NCBI GenBank assembly: GCA_900074885.1
Contig: FJUW01000083.1
Span: 1 to 64,000 of the forward strand
Origin: Rhynchosporium graminicola
Lineage: Eukaryota; Ascomycota; Leotiomycetes; Helotiales; Ploettnerulaceae
Direction: 5' to 3'
Length of the DNA: 64,000 nt
Positions 46,088 through 58,681 of this stretch are shown one piece after another. The notes under the pieces are model-generated. The model worked only from the letters and a program-made list of their open reading frames with translations, did no database searches and was not told the DNA's origin. Position numbers and translations under genes: made by a program. The number at the start of each line of letters is the position of its first letter. Within the stretch, counting starts at the first letter, position 1.

Positions 46088-49000
46088 CCTCTCTTGAAGA
46101 ATTACGTACGAGTAGTAGCTATTATAGGCTTATCGTTCTTTAACTCGCTATAGTTATTAATACTATTATTATACGCTTCTAGCTATTTTAGGAGAAATCT
46201 TAGGGGGCCTTTCGTAGTCGGATACTATAGATAGAAACGCTTAAGTAGATAAGGAGCTATTATAGCGTCTAAGCAGAAATACTATTCGAGGTCGTTATTA
46301 GCTCCGGTCCACTTGATTTAGTACTATAAAGTACCGCGAGAGACCTTAGAACCTAAGATAGCTTTAATCTCTTATTTATCTTACTCTAGTAATAGTTAGA
46401 TTAGTATTAATACTTATTATACCTGTCTTAGCAGCAGGTTTTTAGTATATTTACGTAGCGAATATAAGTAGAAAACAGGATAGATTTACTACTCCTCTAG
46501 TAACTTGAGTTTCTAACTCTCTCCTACTTTTTCTAGCACTTCTACTAGTCTATACTACTTATTAGAGAGCTTCCGCGAAAGTCTATTTATCTTCTAATTT
46601 ACTATAGAAATAAGAACTAAATCTCTAATCCCTTAATCTACCTCGCGGCGATTACGATTAGCTAGCCGCTCTATTTTATCTTATTAATTTTTAAGCGAGT
46701 ATTTAGCGAATTCGATAGCGTCTAGTATCCGGGTTACTATACGTAGCGTATCCTTACGATTAAGAGCCTCTATAGTAGTAGCTAGTAATAAAGGGTTATT
46801 TAGATCCTAAGAGGTTCTTACTTTATAACTATTTAATAGCTGAAATAGCGATATAGTACTAAGAGACTTATAAGGAAGCGTAAGCTATATAATATCTATA
46901 ACTAGTAGAAGCGAGCTCTAATTATCTTAGTAATATAAGCAGAATAGATATAATCTCTACTTAATATACTAGTTTATAACTTCTATTTAACTATCGATAT
47001 TTAGGTTATAAGTAGTAATAAGCTTAACCTTTATACTAAGGATTCGATAGTACTTATTCTAGAAACTAGAAATAAACTATAGTCCTTGATCTAAGACTAT
47101 AGAATCTAGTATACCGAAGTATCGACTCTAATAGATAGTAAATAGCTTAGCTATTTATCGTATTATAATTATCTTATGATAAGGAATTAATACTGGTTTC
47201 TTAGATAGTCTATCTATTATCACGAAAGCCGTATTATAACCTCTCTTGTCTAATAATAACTCGATGAAATCTATAGTTAGGTATTAGTAAGAGTATACGG
47301 GAATAAGTAAAAAGTAGAGAAAACTAGGAGTCTTATCTCTTTTCGCTTTTATACGAGTATAACTATAATTTGCGATATACCTAGTAGTATTTATAGTTAT
47401 ACTCTTCTAATAATAGTTTCGTTTAAGAAGTAGCTTAACCTTCGAGTTACCTGCGTATACTACTTAAGGTTAAGCGTAGATATAACGAATTAGCGCTATT
47501 TATAGCTCAGGGGGTTTAATAGGAACTTCTAATTATCCTTTATAGAATAGTTTACTATTTAATAGTTAGTAATCAAAATAGTTATATTTTGCTTTATTAT
47601 AAAGTAACTCTAACTCTAGCGACTCCTTATTTACTAAGAAAACTCGGTTAATAATATTATAGTTTTCGATATCGTAAATAACTATAGAGGTAGTATCAGG
47701 GGCTTCCCTTATAATAAATTCTTCCTCTATAGGTAAGTCGACCGGTAAACTGGGATTATAGGTTTTCTCTTATGAAATAGTCTTAGGAGTAGCGATAGAA
47801 GAGATCTCGACTAGCTGATCTAATAGTAAGCTATAGACTTCTTTAACGCAGTCGAATTCAGCTATTTAAGAGGACTAGCTAAGTTCCTAGAGTACTTCCG
47901 AGCTGATTTTATTATTTAGGATTAGCTATTAGTTCCGAAGTACACGCTTCTTAGCTTTTAGTAGCTATAGGTCCTGATCTCGTTATAATAACGTATTAGC
48001 TAGAGTATTTATAACTCCTATTCGGTATATAATCTTAAAGTGGAATTAAGCGAAGAATTCAGCTTATCTCGCTTATTATACGTTAAGATCCTTAGTTATT
48101 ATAAAATACTCTAAGGTATAGTAATCGATATAAACGTGAATAGTTTTCTATACTCTAAGTAGCTTAGGCTTATATTACTAGAAGAAGTGAAAGATAATAA
48201 GGAGCTCCTTATTATAGATTAGGTAATTTAGCTCTATATTAATTATTATTTTAGAGAAGAAACTGACCGGAGAGAATATTCTATCTTCTTAAAGTTATAA
48301 GAGTATACTAGCTATTACCCTATCCGAAGAGTCAGTTTCGAGTCTAGTCTATTTAAATAAGTCGTAATAACATAAGATAGGTACTATCTATAAGGCGTGC
48401 TATAGATATTACTATACTTCCTTATAAGCTCTACTGAAATAAAAGGGGATATCTTTTCTAGTTAGTAATATAAGTAGTTAGTAGATATTACTAAAGTCTT
48501 TAATAAATTATTAGTAGAAGTTATAAAACTCTAGGTAGCTCTATACGCTGCGAACGTTACTAGTATACTCTTAGTTCTTAATAACTTTAACTTTCTCAGG
48601 ATTAACTTTAATTCTATTAATACTAATAATAAATCTAAGAAACTTTATATAAGTAACGCTAAATTCAGACTTCTTAATATTAACTTAAAGGCTATAAGCC
48701 TATAGAATCTCGAGAATCTTTCGTACATAGATATTATACTCTACTTCTAAGTCTAAATAGATTAAGATATTATCTAAGTACGCTAAGTAGAAGTTATCCA
48801 AGTGCTCTATTAATATATTATTAATAAAACGCTAAAAGGTAGCTAGCTTATTTATAAAGCTAAAGGGAAGTATCTTATACTTATATACTCTATATTAAGT
48901 GCGAAAGATAGTTAAATCTTCAGAATCTTTCGATATGCAGATTTTATAAAACGCTTATTAAATATCGACTTTCGTGAAGATTTTCGCTTTAAAGATTCGT

Positions 49001-50400
49001 ACTATTATCTTATCGATTAATAGAATAAAGTATAAGTCCTTCTAAGTAAGCTCGTTTAGCTTCCGAAAGTTAATATAGAATCGTAGCTTATTACTCGCTT
49101 TTTTAGCTATTAGGATTAGTATAGCTTAAGGAGTATTAGATAGTGCGATAAAGCTTTTATAGAGGTTCTCGGTAATATATTATTTAGCTTCTACTAAGTA
49201 CTTATCCGGTATCCTTCGAAGTAGTTCGGTAGTTAAGGTATTATCTCTTATAAGCTTAATCTTATAATCTACTATTAGTTATCTCTTAGCTAAATCGTTA
49301 GAGGCTCTCGCGGAGAAGAGATCTTTAAATTCCTTCTATTTAGCAGGAAGTCTTTCCTTAATTATCTTATTATTCTTATAATACTTTACTTTCCTAGTTT
49401 CGTTAGTAGTAAGACTTTCGTCGAGAGCGTATAATTCGATAGTATCTACTACTTAAGTGCTTTTATAATACTGAATTTCATCTTAGATTTCTTTTAAGAA
49501 AGTAATAAATACTTTAGAGCTATTACTCTTATTTTAGTATTTCTAGTTTAAATAGAAGTTATATATAGTAATAGCTAAGATCTAGTTAATATTAGTTTTA
49601 TAAGGTAAATCTCTTGCCTCTCGACGTGCTTACTTATCGATCTAGCGCTATTTAGTTACTTTATAAGTAATATTATCCTCTTAGGAACTAGGATCATAAG
49701 TCTAGAAGAGGTTAATAGCTAACTCGTAACTTACTAATAGCTTCTTTATAGCTTATACGCTATACTTCTATTCTCTTATAAACGCTAATAAGCGACTTTC
49801 TTTTACTTTCTTAACTAGCGCCGGTCGAGAAGCTTATACGCTAGTAACTTCTTAGTCTATTAGAGTATCTCGTCGCTCTTAATTAAGTTAATATTATTAA
49901 CTTACTACTTTATCGCTTAGAGGTAATAGTAGCTCTAGTCTTTTATCGTAGTAGCGTACTAGTAGTATATCTATTAGTTACTCTAGATAGTTCTTATAGT
50001 AATAATTAAAGTTTTATTTAAGTTCGTAATATTCTAAGAATTTATATCCTATTAGTATATTATTATTCCCTAAATCAGTAATTAGGAAAGAGAAGCTAAC
50101 TCGATAATAGTCGATAGTAAGAGTAAGGAGAATTATATAAGTAATAGTAGTACTAGCTTTTCTATTATAGCTAGTAAGGATAATAGGTTTCGGGAGAGTA
50201 AGGAAATTAATACTTAAGAGATTACGAAGTTTAAGAGTAACTAAGGTACATAGGGCTCTAAAGATATTTGCTCTACTATCGATATATACTTCTATTTTAA
50301 TAAATAATCCGTTTCTTTCTAATTCTATAGTAACTAGGAATTGTTTTCTTTTAATAAGAGAATAGAATTTAGTATTTAAGTCTTTCTATAGATCGAGGCG
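46088..50400 (-). pseudogene. pol of I: protease, RT, RNase H, integrase, chromodomain
   Basis: The order on the minus strand is as in X. Landmarks: AYLDN for YLDD near 48770-48790, the SRKLS block near 46560, and the chromodomain near 46260-46385 (GSKVSRGTL-Y-IKWTGANNDLE). Unlike the other decayed elements the conserved Trp of the chromodomain is kept. Frame limits are inferred from alignment with X. Stops are TAA/TAG. Confidence 0.8.
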
Positions 50401-51851
50401 TTAGCTATAGGATAAAACTATTCTATAGCTTAGTAGTTTCCCGATAGCTCGTCGATCTCTACTAAAGAGGAGATATTAGCGTTATTATCGTTATCCTCTT
50501 TCGCGCTATATATAGCGGCGATATCCTCTATAGTCTAGCTAGTTATCTTAGCGATTTTCATAGTATTAGAATAATCCCGAGCCTAATAACTATCCTTCTT
50601 ATAGATATAGTAAGTATTAGTAGTAGTAGCAGTACAAGATACTTATAAACCGGGACTATAAGTATTAGCTCGTAAGATAGTCTTAGGAGCGAATCGTATA
50701 TTCTTAGCTATATGATTATTAATCTAAGAACTACTCTTAGTAGTATATTTAGTACTAAAGTAAGTCTCTCTCTTAAGAATACCCGGGACCTTAACTAGAA
50801 TAGTAGTAATAGTAGCTTTCTTATTAAGATTCTGCTTAGTAGCGATATTTCTGAACTTATAATTACTAATAGCGAGGAACTCGTTAAGGGTAATATAGTT
50901 ATAGTTTATCTTATACTTCTAGGTAGTAATAGTATACTCTAAAGCGAGAGAGAGCTTATTATAGAGGTCGCTGAACTATTATTCCTTAGGAATCTTACTA
51001 ATAATAGCGAAGTTAATAAACTAAACTCGGAATTAGTTATAAGTTATAGTATTAGTTATAACGAGACGTTTATAGGAAGCCTTAGCTTTCTGAATACGGT
51101 TATAATTAAAGAAACGCTAGTCGAGGGCGGCTAGAACGTCAGTAGTATCTTTGAATTCGGTATTATTTATATACTAAAGAATAATAATCTTAGCCTCGCC
51201 TTCGGTGCTCTTAAAGTAAGCTTTAATTTAGATTATATTAGTATAGAAATTACTAGAGAACTCTTCGATAAAGATCTTTATATCTATCTTCTAAGTATCG
51301 TACTCGATCTTACCCTTATAGTTAGTAAAGATAAGGCGGGAGTAACGAATCTTATAAGCGTTAATAGGAGCGATAGCTTAATTAATCTTTAGAAAGTAGT
51401 AATTAATAGGTAGCTAGAGGTTTATAGTAAGAGCGCGGGCTTAATAAGTAGTAGTATTATCTTTAGCTCTAGTAGTCTTATTAGTAATAACTAGATTAGT
51501 AATCTATTTTATCTGCGTAGTATTAAAAGTAAGTATTTCCGCTATAATAACTAACGGAGTGCTTTCTCTAATAATAGGAGTAAGAGTAGTAGATTTAGTC
51601 TCTAAGATAAGAGAGATTAATAGTAATATAGATAAGAGTATAGTAGTAGTATTAATAGTTAAGGTTAACTTTAGAAGTTTTAGGGACTCGGGCTAAGGTA
51701 TAAGTTCCTTATCCGCTTCCTCGAAGTCGTTATTAATAGACCTTGAACCGGTTTCTTCCTTAATAGTATTACTCTTAATAGTATCTCTAATAGTATCCTC
51801 TGCTAGCGCGCTTCCTCTTATCTTCTATTTAAGGAACTCGAGTCTATCTAT
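50400..51851 (-). pseudogene. gag of I, decayed
   Basis: Begins at an ATA (apparently RIP-mutated ATG) at 51851-51849, then DRLEFLK-KIRGSALAEDTIR, which aligns with the gag start of X. A capsid-like helical region and a zinc-knuckle remnant near 50590 follow. The leader contains the same TATATATAAGAGGGCCCGC segment as X at about 51883-51903. Confidence 0.75.
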
Positions 51852-52480
51852 TATAAAAGGCTCTCGAGTGCTTCGGTATAGTTATATATAAGAGGGCCCG
51901 CTATAGCTAGAAAGCGCGCTTAAGAGGGACCTAAAGCTTAATAGTAACCTATTTAAGGGAGTAAAGATTAATATAGCGCGAGAGTAAGTATATTCTTAAA
52001 GTCCCTTAGTAAAATATATATTTAAAGTATTAGAAAGTTACTAATTAAGTTTACTTTAGATTCCTTTTATAAGTTCACTTTTACTTTAGCTATCGAGTTC
52101 TCTTCTTATAAGTATATATAGAGTTAGAATCATAAGACAGAGCTTTATAGAAGTTATAGAAGTTCGTAGAAGTCGTAATATTAGGAGGGTTTAAGGTCGA
52201 GGATATATAAGGCTAAGTATAAGGCTAAGAGCGTAAAAAATATTATAATAGGGTTTTTTAGTAGAATTATACTATAGAGGTAGTACTAATTAAGGGAGGG
52301 AGTTTAGCTTTCTCTGAAATACTCTACTTCTAAGGTATAGAAGTAGATAGCGCGTATAGTCGAAGTTATTAAGTACAGGTAGAGTAGAAGTCGTAGAAGT
52401 TATACTAAGAAGGTAATACTAGCTTTAAGGCTTCTAAATAGATATTACTACTTCCTAGCAAGGTAGTAGATCTTTTCTTA
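51852..52480 (-). other. Leader of I
   Basis: About 630 bp without a gene. The minus-strand bases after the 5' LTR, TAAGAAAAGATC, are identical to the primer-site candidate of X. Confidence 0.6.
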
Positions 52481-52696
52481 TATTAAAGTAGGGAATAAGG
52501 AGTAATAATAACTTATATTCGCCCTTAAGGGTACGCGTAGTAAAGAGAAGAAAAGATAAGGAGAAGAGGTTCTACTCTCGACTCTTTCCTTAAGATATAG
52601 CCGTAGGGCTATACTAACTCATCTGCCGCGGCTACTAAGGCTCGCTTACCCCCTCGTGCCTGGAGGCCTGAGGCTCCTCACGTACAGGTCGTGATA
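52481..52696 (-). repeat. 5' LTR of I
   Basis: 216 bp, plus-strand TATTAAAGTAGGG to GTCGTGATA; followed by TSD GTTTA. Confidence 0.92.
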
Positions 52697-54520
52697 GTTT
52701 AGCGATAAGGCCGAAATTCCGAATAAATTAATAGTAGAAACTATAGAATCCTAAGAAAGATTTCATAGCTATTACTATTTCAGGGTACTTCTAGTCTACT
52801 AATAGTACTACCTTCTCGGGATCTAGCTCGATTCTATTAGTAGTAATAATATATTCGAGGTATTTAGTCCGAGTAATATAAAACTCGCTTTTCTTAATAT
52901 CTACTTAGAGTCCGGTATCTATTAAGCGTTATAGTACTAATTTAATATATTCCTTATATTCTTAGAGCGTTTCAGAGTATATAAGGATATTATCTAAGTA
53001 AGCTATATAGAAGTTATCTAAGTAGTTTAGTAGTATATTATTTATATACTATTAATACGTACCAGGTCTATTATAGAGCTTAAAAAGTAGTACTTTATAT
53101 TTATAAGATCCGAAGCGGGTTCAGAAAGTAATATACTCCTCTGATTCGAGGTCTATATAAATATAATTAAATACTACCCGGATATCTAGTTTAGTAAAAA
53201 TTACTACTTTAGATATATAAGTTAAGAGTTTATTAATCCTAGGTATTAGGTAGGAATCCTTTCGAGTGATCGTATTAAGCTTATAATAATCGATATAGAA
53301 GCGTAATCCTCTATCGGCCTTCTTAATAAATAGTATAAGTAATATAAAGGGACTTTAGCTAGATTCGATAGATCCCTTATCTAAGTTCTCTATAAAGTAC
53401 TCTTTAGTTACTTATAATTCGTCTATAGACTACTAATATAAGGGCGAATATATATTAGGTAATAATTCTTCTAGAATAATTTTATAATCGTATAAGCGAT
53501 ATAATAGAAGAATATTAGAATCCTATTTAGAAAAAGCTTCCTTAAAGGTATAATACTATTCCGGTAGTTTTTCAGCTATAAGTTATTTAGTATTAGGATC
53601 CTTAGGAGAGTTACTATTTAGATAGTCTTATAAGAGGTAGTCTATCTCGTAGATACTAATAAAGAATAATTCAGAGCTTTTATATTTCATATTAAAGTAA
53701 AAAGCTATAGTACTAATTTAGTAAATCAGAACTAGTTTCTAGATCCTCGGAGGTTAAGAGGAGCACTTATAATAAGGTTTCGGCGTAAGTACTTTTCTCG
53801 ATAAATTCGGAGCGGAAAAGGGTTCGGATTCCTTAGCGATAAGCGGAAATAAGTTAAATAGTAAGGATAATATATTAATATACTGTATCGCTACTATTTA
53901 GTATAATTAGTATTAGTCTAGCTAGTTTATAGCCGAGTCCCGCGTATTAGTATCGATTTAGTAAGATTAATTAATACTAGGTTTATAAGGCGATAGAACT
54001 ATAATTATCTCCTTATTATATTAGAAAGTAACTAGATATCGTTCCGGCTATAGTAGCTTATAGTAAAGCGTATCTAGCTTAACTTAGAATCGTTATATCT
54101 ATTTAATACTAATAATTATATCTTATTATCCTAAATCGAGAAGAATAAAAGAGTAGTTATAAATACGCCTACTATTAATAGAAAGGTATAAATATATAAA
54201 ATAGATAATATAAGTTCTAATAGATTATTAGAAACTATATATTAGAATAGAATAAAGTAATAGCTCGATTTTAATACTAAGGGCCCCTGATAGTTATCCG
54301 GTAAGAATACGATTAATAAACAGATGACTATTCGCTCCGGTATCGATTAAGCTATTTATAGAGACTCTTAGCTTATTTATACTAACTATAGTCGAGTATA
54401 TAAATTACTTACTTCTTATCAGGGAGTTAAAGTTAAGATTAAAGAGATTATACCTATATAGACCTAAGAAGGAATTTTTACTTAGGCCTTATCGTTTCCC
54501 TCTAGTATTAGTTCAGATTC
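52697..54520 (-). pseudogene. pol of P, N-terminal part: protease and RT
   Basis: The protease is near 54270-54400 (short, poorly preserved). RT runs from about 53480 to 52720: FIKKADRGLRFYIDYYKLN, VIFTKLDIRVVFNYI, LLFKLYNRPGTYQ, LNYLDNFYIAYLDNILIYS (about 52975-53025) and FLGFYSFY-FIRNF. It ends at the I insertion after GLIAKLS. Stops are TAA/TAG. Confidence 0.82.
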
Positions 54521-56104
54521 GGAGGGTAAGTCTTCTACTACTTCCTTAGTTACTCCTTCCTCTTCTGGAAATTCGTTAATTAATTAAACCTTAAGCAAGT
54601 TAAGGCAATCTGGCTTAATATAACCGAGCTAACTATAACTATAATACCTAATAAGTTCTCCGGTCGAGATAGTAAAGCGTTTTAGCGCGGAGGGAGTACT
54701 AGCTCGTACTAAGATAGAGGTATATAAGTATAGTATAAGAGTAGTTTATCGAGGGGCTAAGCTTAGGGACTAGTAAGGAGTAGAACTAGTAGTAGTCGCA
54801 GTAGTAATAGTAAGCTTATAGTACTATACCTAGGTAGTAGCTTTCTCGGGATAAGTATATTCTGAGTTATAGCGATACTTAGTATTAAAAGAAAGTAAGG
54901 ATCTAACTATAGAAGTATAATCCTTATTCCACGTTAGTTTAATAATAAGGGTTAAAGCGCGTAAGGATAATATAATCTTATTCTATATATAGAAGAACTA
55001 CTTCTTCTTTTTAACCTTACTTTAGATAATAGCGCTTTAAAATCGACTACGAAACTCGGCGAAAGTCTCGCGGGTATAGCTAAGTTATTATATTTCTAAG
55101 TAGTAGAAAGTATTATAGTAATTATCTTCCTCTAAACTAGTAAGAAAGTTCTCCTCTAATAAAAAGATTATTTCCTCGCTAGTCTTAAACTTATTAGCTA
55201 AGTACTAAAGTATAAGATACTCCTTAGCTAGTCTAGTAACTAGTTCCTATACGAGAACGCGCTAGGAGAAATCCGTAGGGTAGTAATCTATATTTATAGC
55301 TAGCCGGTCTCGTATCGATACTCTCTATTAGAGGAAAGTAAGGTCCGATCTATTATCTAGAGGCAGGATCTTCTTAGTAAGATAAGACTTCCTAGGGCGT
55401 GACTCTACTAATTCGGCGCTAGGAGAGGGAGATAGTTTATTAGGAATAGTATCTTCTCTCTTAGTACTACGTATTAGAATAGAGTTTATTAGCTTATTAA
55501 ACTCTAGAATACGCAGAGATTATAGTATTAGTTCTAGTAGGAGAGTCGAAGATAAGCGAGGAACCCCTATAAGGAACTTATCTTATATAGGGATTAGTCT
55601 ATCTATAGTATCTTCTAGAGAGTTATTCTTTTCCTCTTAGTCCGCTAATTATTATAAGAGGGAATAGATCAGGTTCGAATTATCTATAGTAATAGGAGCA
55701 CTTAGCGATTATACTCCTAGGGAATTTCGCTTTTATTTTCCTTTCTCTCTTAGTTAGTATTTCCTTAATAAAGTATTAATATTATCTAATATAAGAGACG
55801 TTTAGAGTAAAGAAAAGTATAATAGATTAGGTTCGGAGGTAGAGCGAGAGGGATCGTATTAGGGTCCCCTAGAACTAGAGAGGTCTCTAGTTAGTTAGTT
55901 AAGAGCTATAATAGTAGCTTAAAAAGGAGTATATTCGGGCTATTTCAGCGGCGATACGTAGAAGTTAAAGTTCCGAGGTATTTATTATACTTTCTTTAAA
56001 ATCTATCTATAATTCCTTTATACTAAGGGAGTTATTAAAGGAGTATTAGCGAAGACCTCCTCTATTATACTATTTATAATAAGCTGAATTAAACTCTAAT
56101 TCAT
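54520..56104 (-). pseudogene. gag of P, decayed
   Basis: An intact ATG stands at 56104-56102 on the minus strand (MN-stop-SLIQLIINSIIEEVF). The middle contains a Retrotrans_gag-like region (KLANKFKTSEEIIFLL near 55140-55200; TFAEFRSRF near 55050) and near 54600-54660 a zinc-knuckle remnant RYYSYSQLGYIKPDCLNL, with Tyr and Tyr/Cys at the Cys positions and Tyr for His. TAA/TAG stops. Confidence 0.8.
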
Positions 56105-56219
56105 AGCTATCCGAGAGATCTCTAGTATCTCGGCTATATGCGAGTAGTTATCGAATAACTAACTCAGTAGTAAGATATTATATTAAGCTATCTCCGGCTA
56201 TCTTAATCTTTTTATTTAA
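56105..56219 (-). promoter_or_regulatory. Leader and primer binding region of P
   Basis: 115 bp between LTR and gag ATG. The minus strand after the LTR starts TTAAATAAAAAGATTAAG; E1 and E2 carry TTAAATAGAAAGATTAAG. This shared word is the likely primer site. Confidence 0.65.
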
Positions 56220-56487
56220 TATAACGATATAAGACTCGAGGCAGTATATAAGTAAGAATAAATAAGTAGGGAAGCTAAGAGCGATCTTATATAGTCTACT
56301 ACGAAAGAAATAAAAAGATAAGAAAAGAAGAAGAAGAGAGACGGAGTATAAGGTACCTTATATATATATACTAGTACTAGTCCGATACTATACCGAGTCG
56401 GACACTAGTTCTACCGGGATACCTATGAACTTAGGCCCTAGTATCTATCCTTCTCCTCATGTGATATTCCGGTGAGCTGTCGTTACA
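56220..56487 (-). repeat. 5' LTR of P
   Basis: 268 bp, plus strand TATAACGATATAAG to GTCGTTACA; TSD GTAGG follows. It ends with the same inverted terminal word as it starts (TGTAACGACA / TGTCGTTACA). Confidence 0.92.
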
Positions 56488-56943
56488 GTAGGCCTTTACT
56501 TACACTAAGAAGTCGGATATATACCTAGCTAATCAAAAGCTAATTAAGTTAGCCGAAATATAATATTACTATAAAATTAAGGTATAGAGATATAATAGGA
56601 GTAAGGAGTACTCTTCCTCTTAGATAAAAGAGCTTACTAATTACCTTAGAATACTATTAAAGGAGTCTACTCTATATAAACTAGAGTAAGATAGAAGAGC
56701 TAAGCGCTCTATATATACGATTATCGAGAAGGTACGTATAGTTATAGTAGATCAGAATATACCTAACTATATATAGCCGGAAATTCTACTCGCTTATATA
56801 TATATTACTAATCTTACCTCTACCTTTAGAGTAGAAGGGAAGACTCCTTTTAAGTGCTTCTAGGACGATATTAAGCTAGAGGTAAACTATACTCCCTCTA
56901 TTAAGTATCTCTGTATATTAGAATATCCTATTCTCATACTAAT
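56488..56943 (+). pseudogene. Copia G, integrase core
   Basis: Aligns with D from about 22733 to 23189. It begins in the second copy of GTAGG and ends at CTAAT, where a K solo LTR is inserted. Integrase text such as KELTNYLRILLK and TPFKCF-DDIKLEVNYTP is recognisable, with more TAA/TAG stops than in D. Confidence 0.88.
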
Positions 56944-57400
56944 TATTGGATTTGTAACCAGTACCTTGGTCAGTTTTTGTCTATATCGGCATACACACCC
57001 TGTACCTTGTCAGTACATGGTCTTAGTACCTGGTTCAGTACCTTGCGCATGTACCTTGTTGTACCTGGCACCTACACCCTGTACCTTGTCACCAGCCTGT
57101 ACCCTACATACTCTATTAGAGTTACCATGAAGGTTCTCGAGAGAGTTCTACTACTCCCTAGTACGTATATCGTACTTCTAGAGGTTTCTACTGACGTAGT
57201 ATGATTCTACGGAATACGTATCTTCTTCTATGGAGTTCTGTATTACGTAGTATAGAATATTCTAGAGAGCTCACATAGCTATATAAGTAGCTAGAATCTC
57301 TCCTGTAGATAGCTCTCTTAAGCAAGCAAAGCAAGTCAAATTGATCACGTATTATTCTGTTATTCTGACCTTTAGCCGATTTCCACCTTCAAATTTCACA
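56944..57400 (+). repeat. Solo LTR of family K in copia G
   Basis: 457 bp matching 779-1258 in reverse complement. The TSD CTAAT (56939-56943 and 57401-57405) is exact and D has one copy at the site. Starts TATTGGATTT, ends TTTCACA. Many CpA/TpG remain, so it entered after most RIP in G. An open frame at 56977-57204 is not a gene. It was left by recombination between two LTRs of a full element. Confidence 0.9.
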
Positions 57401-58287
57401 CTAATTAATAAGGAGAAGAGAGTCTAGAGCTATAAGGTAGCTCTAAGAGCTGAAAAGAGTATTCTAGTAGGATTTGAAAGTCATAATATCTATAGATACT
57501 TAGTTAATAAAAAGGTAGTTCGTACCTCTTATCTACGATTTAATAAAGATAGCTTAGTTATAGAACCTCATGAAGAAAACGCTATAATAATATCTTAAAC
57601 TAAGGGTAATTCTATCGATACTTTAAGCTAAAATTAAGATATTAAGGTTACTAGTGCTACTACTTCTAATATAGGTATAGTCTCGGAAGATAAAGTCGAT
57701 AGTAGTATAGATACCGAATCTATAGTTAAGGACGAAGTTCTAGCACTAGAGGTCGATATCCCGAAGTAAGTTACTATATAAAAGAAGCGTAATAAGCCTC
57801 CTAGATCTAAGAACTATATATCGGAGTACGTCCTTAGGGCTATACGATCTAGCTATAATAATCCGACTCTAAATTCGACGCCTAAGGTAATACTGAAGGT
57901 AATACCGGAACTAAATAGTAGCTACTCTTATATAATCTTACTAATTAAAGAAGTATAAGAGAGTACTAGCTAATATCGATTCGCCTTCTATATAGCTTAA
58001 GAAGAGTCGCTATTTTTAGATAATCCGATTACCTTAGATTAGGTTATAAGGAGACCTGATTAGCTAGAATAGAAGAAAGCTATTACTAATCTCTTAAAGA
58101 GAAGTCGACTTAGAAGACTATAAGTCGCTCTAATATTCTAAAAGAGTATAGAGTATTAGGTTCTCGTTTAGTTTTCAAAACTAAGAGAGATATAGATAAT
58201 AAAATCGATAAATATAAAGTCAGATTTAAAGTCTAAGGTTATACGTAACGATTTAGTTACGATTACGATTAGACGTATACTAGAGTC
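57401..58287 (+). pseudogene. Copia G, end of integrase to RT start
   Basis: Aligns with D from about 23190 to 24080 on the plus strand. Compared with D several short deletions are visible (for example in the acidic linker near 57640-57690). It ends at TSD GAGTC, where the TRIM is inserted. Confidence 0.88.
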
Positions 58288-58412
58288 TATAATAGGATTA
58301 AGGTTAAGCTTATACTAACTACGCTATCTAGACTAAAAGATTATAATATTCAGCCCACGCTGAACACGCCTAATACTATATATATATAACCGACTATCAT
58401 ATACTTATAATA
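58288..58412 (-). repeat. Left LTR of the TRIM
   Basis: 125 bp. It contains a TTCAGC/GCTGAA hairpin and a run of TATATATATATA. Its right end (CATATACTTATAATA) is the RIP version of CACGTGCCTATTATA in the other copy, with one transversion. Confidence 0.82.
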
Positions 58413-58681
58413 ATATCTCCTCTCTTAGTAAGCTTATCCTCGAGCGCCTTAAGCCGGAGAATTATCGTGACTCGCTCGGCTAATATACTACGTTAAACCC
58501 CTAAGGGTTATAACGTATATACCGACGTAAGAGATCTTATAATTAATAATATCACCTCTTATTAGCTTAACGTAAGTAGTTTGAATATATTACTCTAACG
58601 CTTCTCAGTATACTTTCGCTAAGGGCTACGTTAGCTATACTTAGAGGTACTCTACTAGAAGACCGGTTACGCTGAATATTC
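58413..58681. other. Interior of the TRIM
   Basis: 269 bp without a gene. Short inverted words (TTAAACCCCTAAGGGTTATAA near 58494) are present. No similarity to gag, pol or other elements in this window was seen. Confidence 0.6.

Larger units (their letters stand above)
45811..52696 (-). mobile_element. Element I: full-length chromodomain gypsy, same family as X
   Basis: Two 216-bp LTRs (45811-46026 and 52481-52696) and the TSD GTTTA (45806-45810 and 52697-52701) bound a 6886-bp element reading leftwards. LTR, leader, gag start, and chromodomain all align with X, in the opposite orientation. It splits the RT/RNase H part of P pol. Both genes are full of TAA/TAG. Confidence 0.93.
40218..56487 (-). 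mobile_element. Element P: chromodomain gypsy retrotransposon, with E2 and I nested
   Basis: LTRs of 268 bp lie at the left (40218-40389 plus 41991-42086, split by E2) and at the right (56220-56487). The TSD GTAGG is exact (40213-40217 and 56488-56492), and copia G resumes in frame-compatible order. The element reads leftwards; a polypurine tract (minus strand TAGGGGGGAGGTAA) precedes the left LTR. Without E2 and I it is about 7.8 kb, longer than X/I because of a 1.5-kb region between pol and the 3' LTR. Confidence 0.92.

Noticed and set aside
56938..57407. Reading the K solo LTR as a hAT-type DNA element with an 8-bp TSD ACTAATTA
   Set aside because: The ends have no terminal inverted repeat, whereas the TG...CA convention with 5-bp TSD CTAAT fits and the same sequence is the LTR of the element at 1-1258. 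The extra three matching bases are chance.
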